Source: Gemmatimonadales bacterium
Lineage (GTDB): Bacteria > Gemmatimonadota > Gemmatimonadetes > Gemmatimonadales > GWC2-71-9
Direction: 5' to 3'
Assembly (NCBI GenBank): GCA_013813675.1
Contig: JACCRH010000410.1
Span: forward strand, 1-12,151
Length of the DNA: 12,151 nucleotides
Below are positions 7,090 through 12,151 of the stretch, piece by piece. Made by a program: the position numbers and the translations under genes. How positions within the stretch are numbered: the first letter of the stretch is position 1; the number at the start of each line of letters is the position of its first letter. Under the pieces are notes generated by a model that saw only the letters and a program-made list of their open reading frames with translations, made no database searches and was not told the DNA's origin.

Positions 7090-7097
7090 GATGACAA
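7082..7097. repeat. Tandem duplication of GATGACAA at the edge of the inverted repeat
   Basis: GATGACAA at 7082-7089, the outer end of the right arm, is immediately repeated at 7090-7097. It could be a slippage product, or the remnant end of a second adjacent repeat copy that has otherwise been lost. Confidence 0.7.
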
Positions 7098-7152
7098 GTG
7101 CCCCCATGTCCAACCCCCAAGCGGACCCCTGCATCCGGCCCTCCTGCGCCAC

Positions 7153-7182
7153 TTGCCCCGACCCCTAAATCCCGGTTATTCT
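7153..7182 (+). promoter_or_regulatory. Possible sigma-70-type promoter for rpsO-pnp
   Basis: TTGCCC (7153-7158) and TATTCT (7177-7182) are separated by 18 bases. They sit in a locally AT-richer stretch about 57 bases before the rpsO start. The position after a non-coding repeat and ahead of a new gene unit makes a promoter expected here. The match is imperfect and only eyeballed, so confidence is low. Confidence 0.35.
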
Positions 7183-7238
7183 TCACGGCTACAACGGATT
7201 ACGACACGCGCGGCAACTCCCCCAGGACGGACGGCGGC

Positions 7239-7499
7239 ATGAGCTTCGACAAGCAGGGCACGATGGCCAAGCACCAGGCCCACGGTACCGACACCGGGTC
7301 TACCAAGGTCCAAGTCGCCCTTCTCACCGAGCGGATCAATTCCCTCACCGACCATTTCCGGACCCACCCCAAGGACCACCACGGGCGTCGGGGGCTCCTC
7401 AAGATGGTCGGCACGCGTCGCCGGCTGCTGACCTACCTGAAGCGGAGCGATCTCCAGACCTACCGGGCGCTGATCGAGCAGCTTGGTCTCCGCCACTAA
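7239..7499 (+). CDS. rpsO: 30S ribosomal protein S15
   Basis: S15 binds the central domain of 16S rRNA early in small-subunit assembly and forms a bridge to the large subunit. The protein shows the family core DTGSTKVQVALLTERINSLTDHF, then HPKDHHGRRGLLKMVGTRRRLLTYLKR and the end YRALIEQLGLRH. Its length from ATG 7239 is 86 residues, against 89 in E. coli, and the DTGS motif falls at nearly the same distance from the N-terminus. AGGA at 7224-7227 is a modest ribosome binding site 11 bases upstream. An in-frame ATG at 7098 would add 47 residues from repeat-derived and proline-rich non-coding DNA, so I reject it. ATG 7263 would give a shorter form and is less likely. Neighbour pnp is the usual partner. 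S15 often represses its own mRNA, but no such leader structure was identified here. Confidence 0.96.
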   Translation: MSFDKQGTMAKHQAHGTDTGSTKVQVALLTERINSLTDHFRTHPKDHHGRRGLLKMVGTRRRLLTYLKRSDLQTYRALIEQLGLRH

Positions 7500-7513
7500 C
7501 CGCCGCGCACCCC

Positions 7514-7550
7514 AGAGGGCGTCCCGATGAGCAATACCGGGACGCCCTCT
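7514..7550 (+). terminator. Perfect 13-bp hairpin between rpsO and pnp (terminator or RNase processing site)
   Basis: AGAGGGCGTCCCG (7514-7526) and CGGGACGCCCTCT (7538-7550) are perfect reverse complements with an 11-base loop (7527-7537). The stem starts 14 bases after the rpsO stop and ends 57 bases before the pnp start. No T-tract follows (CCGTATTGATG). In E. coli the same gap holds the rpsO terminator and an RNase III-cut pnp leader hairpin through which PNPase controls its own level. This stem is a positional analogue, but homology is not claimed. Confidence 0.6.
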
Positions 7551-7607
7551 CCGTATTGATGTGTCCAGGCAGCAAAGAAACCAGCGCACACAGAGAGAGA
7601 GAAGGCA

Positions 7608-9698
7608 GTGACAGTACAACGGATCGAAACCCAGTTCGCCGGGCGCCCACTTTACCTCGAGACCGGGCGGATGGCCAAACAGGCCGCCGGCTCCGCAGTC
7701 GTCCGGTTCGGCGACACGATGGTGCTGGCCGCAGTGACCGTGTCCTCCAACGTCTCCACCCTCCCATTCTTTCCCCTGACCGTCGAGTATCGCGAGAAGA
7801 CCTACGCGGCGGGCAAGATCCCCGGCGGCTTCCTGAAGCGCGAGGGACGTCCCTCCGACAAGGAGATTCTGGCGAGCCGGCTGATCGACCGCTCGATCCG
7901 GCCGCTCTTCCCCGAGGGGTTCAAGAATGAGGTGCAGGTGTTCGTCACCGTGCTGTCGGCCGACCAGGAGAACGACGCCGACATCCTCGGCGTGATCGCG
8001 GCCTCCACCGCGCTGAGCCTGTCGCCGGTGCCATGGAACGGTCCCCTGGGTGCGGTGCGGGTCGGGCGGGTGGAAGGAAACTGGATCCTCAACCCCACCT
8101 TCCAGCAGCTCGAGTTCTCCAGCATCGACCTGGTCGTCAGCGGCTCGGCCGACTCGATCGTCATGGTGGAGGGCGGCTCCCTCGAGGTGTCCGAGGCCGA
8201 GATCCTCGAGGCGCTCAAGGTGGCGCAGAAGGGGGTTAAGGACGTGATCGGCCTGGAGCGGCAGCTCATGGATAAGGCCGGCGCCGCGCCCGCGATGGCT
8301 TGGGTCAGGGCGGAGATCGACGCCACGCTTCAGGGTCGGGCGGCCGACGCCGCGGAGTCCGCGATGGCGCAGGCCATCAACGCCAAGGACAAGGCTTCCC
8401 GGTCCGCGGGGGTCAAGACGGTCAAGGACCAGGCGCAGGCGGCGCTGCTCGCCGACTACCCCGAGCGCGGCCGCGAGATCGCCGGGCATCTGGAGGACAT
8501 CGAATACCGGGTGATGCGGAAGCAGGTGCTCGACAAGAGCGAGCGGGTGGACGGCCGCGACCTCGACACCATCCGGCCCATCTCGATCGAGACCGGCGTG
8601 CTGCCGCGCACCCACGGGTCCGGGTTGTTCACCCGGGGCCAGACCCAGGCGCTGGTCTCCGTCACCCTCGGCACCAGCGACGACGAGCAGCGGATCGACA
8701 GCATCGACGTGGCCGGTGAGACCACCAAGTCGTTCATGCTGCACTACAACTTTCCGCCCTACTCCACCGGCGAGGTCAAGATGATCCGGGGGACCAGCCG
8801 CCGGGAGATCGGGCATGGCGCGCTGGCGGAGCGGGCGCTGCAGCCGCTCCTGCCGCACTTCGAGGACTTCCCCTATACCCTCCGGGTGGTCTCCGAGGTG
8901 CTGGAGTCGAACGGCTCCTCGTCCATGGCCACCGTGTGTGGCGGCTCGCTGGCGCTGATGGATGCCGGGGTGCCTATGCAAGCGCCCTGCGCCGGGGTCG
9001 CGATGGGCTTGATCAAGGAGAAGGACAAGGTCGCCATCCTGACCGACATCCTGGGCTCCGAGGACCACCTGGGCGACATGGACTTCAAGGTGGCGGGCAC
9101 CGAGAAGGGCATCACCTCGATCCAGATGGACATCAAGATCGAGGGCCTCGATCTCAAGATCATGGAGCAAGCGCTGGAAAAGGCCCGGCGGGGCCGGCTG
9201 CACATCCTCAAGGAGATGGCGAAGGCGCTTTCGGGTCCCCGCACCGAGCTGTCGAAGTTCGCGCCGCGGATCTTCACCATGCAGATCAAGCCGGACAAGA
9301 TCGGCGACGTCATCGGCCCCAAGGGCAAGACCATCCGCGGCATCCAGGACGCCACCGGCGCCAAGATCAGCATCGAGGACAGCGGGGTGGTGACGATCTC
9401 GGCCGTGGGCGGCGAGGCCGGGGAGAAGGCCCGCGCGATGGTCGCCGCGATCACCACCGAGCCGGAGGTCGGCCGCACCTACGAGGGGCCGGTCAAGAGC
9501 ACGACCGCCTTCGGCGCCTTCGTCGAGATCCTTCCCGGGGTGGAAGGACTGCTGCACATCAGCGAGCTCCAGCACGGCCGCACCGAGAAGACCGAAGACG
9601 TGGTCAAGAAGGGCGACATCGTCCAGGTCAAGCTGCTCGAGGTGGATGAGCGGGGACGCATGAAGCTCTCCCGGAAGGCGTTGCTGCCCAAGGATTAG
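7608..9698 (+). CDS. pnp: Polyribonucleotide nucleotidyltransferase (PNPase)
   Basis: PNPase degrades RNA 3' to 5' by phosphorolysis, and can run in reverse to add tails; it usually acts as a trimer and often within an RNA degradosome. The 696-residue protein has the full family layout. The first RNase PH domain contains FFPLTVEYREKTYAAGKIPGGFLKREGRPSDKE. An alpha-helical linker follows, then a second RNase PH domain. That domain holds the active-site stretch SEDHLGDMDFKVAGT, with Asp486, Asp492 and Lys494 at the same numbers as in E. coli. The KH domain has IGPKGK at 569-574, and the S1 domain occupies about 620-694. The GTG start at 7608 follows a purine-rich GAGAGAGAAGG run, and TVQRIETQFAGRPLYLETGRMAKQA is the expected N-terminus. 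The M16 peptidase gene follows after six bases. Confidence 0.97.
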   Translation: MTVQRIETQFAGRPLYLETGRMAKQAAGSAVVRFGDTMVLAAVTVSSNVSTLPFFPLTVEYREKTYAAGKIPGGFLKREGRPSDKEILASRLIDRSIRPLFPEGFKNEVQVFVTVLSADQENDADILGVIAASTALSLSPVPWNGPLGAVRVGRVEGNWILNPTFQQLEFSSIDLVVSGSADSIVMVEGGSLEVSEAEILEALKVAQKGVKDVIGLERQLMDKAGAAPAMAWVRAEIDATLQGRAADAAESAMAQAINAKDKASRSAGVKTVKDQAQAALLADYPERGREIAGHLEDIEYRVMRKQVLDKSERVDGRDLDTIRPISIETGVLPRTHGSGLFTRGQTQALVSVTLGTSDDEQRIDSIDVAGETTKSFMLHYNFPPYSTGEVKMIRGTSRREIGHGALAERALQPLLPHFEDFPYTLRVVSEVLESNGSSSMATVCGGSLALMDAGVPMQAPCAGVAMGLIKEKDKVAILTDILGSEDHLGDMDFKVAGTEKGITSIQMDIKIEGLDLKIMEQALEKARRGRLHILKEMAKALSGPRTELSKFAPRIFTMQIKPDKIGDVIGPKGKTIRGIQDATGAKISIEDSGVVTISAVGGEAGEKARAMVAAITTEPEVGRTYEGPVKSTTAFGAFVEILPGVEGLLHISELQHGRTEKTEDVVKKGDIVQVKLLEVDERGRMKLSRKALLPKD

Positions 9699-9704
9699 CT
9701 CTTC

Positions 9705-10967
9705 GTGGACACGGTTCTCCTCGACGAAGGGCTGCACCGGACCACCGCGCCGAACGGACTGGTCGTCTACTCCGAGTCGTTGCCGGGGGTCCGTTCGGCG
9801 GCGGTCGGGGTCTACGTCCGCACGGCCAGTGCGCACGAGCTTCGCGAGCAGATGGGGATCTCCCATCTGCTCGAGCACATGGTATTCAAGGGGACCGAGC
9901 GGCGGAGCGCGCGCGACCTGGCGCTGGAGCTGGAAGTGCGGGGCGGGAGCCTCGACGCCTACACCGGGCGGGACGCCACCAGCTATCAGGCTCACGTGCT
10001 CGACGCCGACCTGCCCCTGGCGGTCGACATCCTCACCGATCTGGTCCACCGGCCGCTGCTCCGCGAGAGCGACCTGGAGCCCGAGCGGAACGTGATCCTG
10101 GAGGAGATCAACGGGGTGGAGGATGCGCCCGACGATCTCGTCTTCGAGCTGCACGCCGCGGCGCTCTGGCCGGACCATCCGTACGGCTACTCCATTCTAG
10201 GCACCCCGGACACGCTGGCCGGCATCACCGCCGCCGACCTCCGCTGTCTCCACCAGACCGGCTATTACCGCGGCAACTGCGTGGTGGCGGTGGCCGGCAA
10301 CGTGGACCACGGGCGGGTGCTCGAGGCGCTGGGGCGCGAGGGCTGGTTCGAGGGAAGCGCTCCCGAGTGGGCCCGGCCTCCGATCCCGATGGTGCCGGCG
10401 GCGCGAGGGCGTTCCCTCCAGGAGGATCGCGATACGGCCCAGAGTCATGTGGTCTTCGGCACCGATACGTTTCCGCTCAAGGACCCACGCCGGTTCGCCC
10501 TCGCCATTCTCACCAATGTCTTCGGCGGCGGCATGTCCAGCCGGCTCTTCCAGCGGGTGCGTGAGGAGCTGGGACTGGCCTACGCCGTGTTCGCCTACCG
10601 AAACTTTCACCACCGCTCGGGACAGCTCGGGGTTTACGTCGGGAGCCAGACCGCCAGCGCGGGGCAGGCAGTGGAGGCGATCCGCGAGGAGTACGACCGG
10701 CTGGCCCGCGAGGGGCTGCCCGCCGACGAGCTGGCGGACGGCAAGCAGCAGCTCAAGGGCCAGATCATGCTCTCGCTGGAGAGCCCGGTGGCGCGGATGG
10801 GTCGTCTCGCCGGTTTCAGCCTGCACGATGACGACTACCGGCCGCTCGATCGGTTGCTGGCGGAGATCGACGCGGTGAGCCTGGACGACGTGGCCGCGGT
10901 GGCGGCGGAGTTCTTCCCGGCCGATCGGCAGACCGTACTGAGGCTTGGCCCGGCCTTGTCATCCTGA
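9705..10967 (+). CDS. M16 family zinc peptidase (processing-peptidase-like)
   Basis: This is an M16B-type metallopeptidase, related to the mitochondrial processing peptidase beta subunit and to the B. subtilis PNPase-linked gene (YmxG type). The inverted zinc motif HLLEH is at residues 54-58, with the third ligand Glu134 in ILEEIN exactly 76 residues after His58, so the active site appears intact. GGSLDAYTGRDATSYQ is the conserved substrate-channel block, with Asp where many members have Asn. The C-terminal half carries GGGMSSRLFQRVREELGLAYAVFAY, typical of single-chain members. The product has 420 residues and no obvious signal peptide. The GTG start at 9705 has AAGGA (9690-9694) upstream and lies six bases after pnp. 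The last three residues (LSS) and the TGA stop come from a dispersed repeat. Substrate unknown. Confidence 0.92.
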   Translation: MDTVLLDEGLHRTTAPNGLVVYSESLPGVRSAAVGVYVRTASAHELREQMGISHLLEHMVFKGTERRSARDLALELEVRGGSLDAYTGRDATSYQAHVLDADLPLAVDILTDLVHRPLLRESDLEPERNVILEEINGVEDAPDDLVFELHAAALWPDHPYGYSILGTPDTLAGITAADLRCLHQTGYYRGNCVVAVAGNVDHGRVLEALGREGWFEGSAPEWARPPIPMVPAARGRSLQEDRDTAQSHVVFGTDTFPLKDPRRFALAILTNVFGGGMSSRLFQRVREELGLAYAVFAYRNFHHRSGQLGVYVGSQTASAGQAVEAIREEYDRLAREGLPADELADGKQQLKGQIMLSLESPVARMGRLAGFSLHDDDYRPLDRLLAEIDAVSLDDVAAVAAEFFPADRQTVLRLGPALSS

Positions 10968-11019
10968 GCGAAGGAGCCGAGACCGGGTCACGGCCCCTTC
11001 GCTCCGCGCAGGGTGACAA
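10956..11019. repeat. Dispersed inverted repeat, copy 2 (decayed), overlapping the M16 gene end
   Basis: The left arm begins TTGTCATCCTGAGCGAAGGAG (10956-10976, shown here in two parts: TTGTCATCCTGAGCG and AAGGAG). The right arm is 10994-11019, ending GGGTGACAA. The arms pair over about 18 bases with two mismatches and one G-T wobble. Relative to copy 1 at 7022-7089, the left arm lacks one five-base GCGAA unit, while the right arm keeps the full-length phase but is more diverged. The first 12 bases lie inside the M16 coding frame and include its stop codon. Confidence 0.8.
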
Positions 11020-11059
11020 TCCCGTGAACCAAGACACGACGCGCACACTCCACTGTCCC

Positions 11060-11064
11060 GAGGA
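11060..11064 (+). promoter_or_regulatory. Ribosome binding site of ald
   Basis: GAGGA lies three bases before the ATG at 11068. The rest of the 11020-11067 stretch shows no convincing promoter, so ald may be read through from upstream or have a promoter I cannot recognise. Confidence 0.5.
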
Positions 11065-11067
11065 CCA

Positions 11068-12151
11068 ATGCTCATCGGCGTCCCGAAGGAGATCAAGACC
11101 AACGAGAACCGCATCGCGCTGGCGCCGGCCGGCGCCGAGGCGCTGACCGCCGCGGGACACACGGTCGTCGTCGAGCAGGGCGGAGGATTGGGCAGCGGCT
11201 TCCCCGATGAGGCGTACACCGCCGTCGGGGCCGGAATTCGCCCCACCGCCGACGAGGTGTGGCGGCAGGCCGAGATGATCATGAAGGTGAAGGAGCCGAT
11301 CGCGGTGGAGTGGCCGCGGATGCGGCGGGGGCAGTTGATCTACACCTACTTCCACTTCGCGGCGTCGGAGGAGCTGACCCGCGCGGTGATCGACTCGGGC
11401 GCGGTCGCGGTGGCCTACGAGACCGTGCAGCTCGCGAGCGGGGAGCTCCCGCTGCTCACCCCGATGTCCGAGGTGGCCGGCAGGATGTCGGTCCAGGAGG
11501 GCGCCAAGTACCTGGAGAAGGTGTTCGGCGGCAGCGGCATCCTGCTGGGCGGGGTGCCGGGCGTCGCCCCGGGGGAGGTGGTGATCATCGGAGGCGGGGT
11601 CGTCGGCATCAACGCCGCCAAGATGGCGGCCGGACTCGGGGCCCACGTCACCATCCTCGACATCTCGCTCGATCGGCTGCGCTACCTGGACGACGTCCTT
11701 CCCGCCAACGTGGACACGGCGTACTCCAACCGCCACAACATCCTGGATGCCATCCGGCGGGCCGATCTGGTGATCGGCGCGGTGCTCCTGCCGGGCGCCA
11801 AGGCTCCCCATCTGGTCAAGCGGGCCGACCTCAAGCTGATGAAGCCCGGCTCGGTCATCGTCGACGTGGCGGTGGATCAGGGAGGCTGCGTGGAGCCCAT
11901 CAAGCCGACCACCCACGAGAACCCCACCTACTTCGTGGATGGCATCCTGCACTACGCCGTGGCGAATATGCCGGGCGGGGTCCCCCGGACCTCCACCCTC
12001 GCGTTGACCAATGCCACGCTCCCTTATGGACTTAAGCTCGCCAAGCACGGTTGGCGTGCCGCCTGCAAAGCCGATACTGCATTGCGGCTGGGGCTGAACG
12101 TGGTCGAGGGCAAGGTGGTCTATCCCGGAGTGGCGGAGGCCTTCCAGCTCC
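11068..12151 (+). CDS. ald: Alanine dehydrogenase (3' end outside window)
   Basis: Ald interconverts L-alanine and pyruvate plus ammonia using NAD(H), linking amino-acid and carbon metabolism. The protein opens with MLIGVPKEIKTNENRIALAP. Substrate and catalytic residues sit at the canonical numbers: Arg15, Lys75 in MKVKEP, His96 in YTYFHFAA, and Asp270 in VDVAVDQGG. The Rossmann motif GGGVVG is at 175-180, with Asp198 (ILDIS) as the likely ribose-binding acid. VPRTSTLALTNATLPY is also typical. The window shows 361 codons of a family usually about 370 long, so only the last ten or so residues are missing. It follows the M16 gene after a 100-base gap filled largely by the dispersed repeat, so it is probably a separate unit. 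Pyridine nucleotide transhydrogenase alpha is related but lacks this exact ending. Confidence 0.95.
   Translation, partial: MLIGVPKEIKTNENRIALAPAGAEALTAAGHTVVVEQGGGLGSGFPDEAYTAVGAGIRPTADEVWRQAEMIMKVKEPIAVEWPRMRRGQLIYTYFHFAASEELTRAVIDSGAVAVAYETVQLASGELPLLTPMSEVAGRMSVQEGAKYLEKVFGGSGILLGGVPGVAPGEVVIIGGGVVGINAAKMAAGLGAHVTILDISLDRLRYLDDVLPANVDTAYSNRHNILDAIRRADLVIGAVLLPGAKAPHLVKRADLKLMKPGSVIVDVAVDQGGCVEPIKPTTHENPTYFVDGILHYAVANMPGGVPRTSTLALTNATLPYGLKLAKHGWRAACKADTALRLGLNVVEGKVVYPGVAEAFQL

Noticed and set aside
5256..7097. Minus-strand open frame of 613 codons starting inside the dispersed repeat
   Set aside because: Its N-terminus (SSCHPERREGAKRRSG) is the translated repeat, and the rest is antisense to rseP and dxr. 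This is the usual false protein produced by this repeat type.
7098..7238. Upstream extension of rpsO from an ATG at 7098
   Set aside because: The extra 47 residues are proline-rich non-coding sequence beside the repeat. S15 proteins align from the ATG at 7239.
7176..10178. Open frame of 1000 codons on the minus strand opposite rpsO, pnp and the M16 gene
   Set aside because: It is a shadow of three well-identified + strand genes in very GC-rich DNA. The translation is Arg/Gly/His/Leu-rich low-complexity sequence with no recognisable domain.
1..12151. A novel defence, biosynthetic or mobile system in the window
   Set aside because: Every gene is a well-known core bacterial family and no unassigned gene-sized space remains. 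The longest gap is 270 bases and holds only repeats and a possible promoter.

Overview
This window comes from the chromosome of a GC-rich bacterium. All recognisable genes lie on the + strand and belong to two conserved housekeeping neighbourhoods followed by one metabolic gene. A dispersed inverted repeat of the TGTCATCCTGAGCGAAG type, the gene order and the protein variants would fit a soil-type Gemmatimonadota or similar lineage. That placement is an inference; no 16S or other phylogenetic marker gene was analysed.

Region 1 (1-6968) is one long gene train: rpsB (5' end cut off), tsf, pyrH, frr, uppS, cdsA, dxr and rseP. It links translation (ribosomal protein S2, elongation factor Ts, ribosome recycling factor), pyrimidine nucleotide supply (UMP kinase), isoprenoid and undecaprenyl carrier synthesis (Dxr, UppS), phospholipid precursor synthesis (CdsA) and the intramembrane site-2 protease RseP. 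From tsf to rseP the genes overlap by 1-7 bases or sit 3 bases apart, so they are almost certainly co-transcribed and translationally coupled. The only real gap, between rpsB and tsf, holds a strong GC-rich hairpin.

Region 2 (6969-7238) has no gene. It holds an 8-bp tandem repeat, a near-perfect 27-nt inverted repeat and a possible promoter for the next unit.

Region 3 (7239-10967) is the classical rpsO-pnp pair followed closely by an M16 zinc peptidase gene. A 13-bp perfect stem separates rpsO from pnp. A second, decayed copy of the inverted repeat overlaps the 3' end of the M16 gene and supplies its last codons and stop.

Region 4 (11068-12151) is alanine dehydrogenase (ald), cut off by the window end about ten residues short of the usual length.

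I found no defence system, mobile-element gene, CRISPR array or tRNA. The coding content is ordinary core genome. What deserves a second look is the non-coding structure: the dispersed repeat pair, the two intercistronic hairpins, and the repeat-supplied stop codon.
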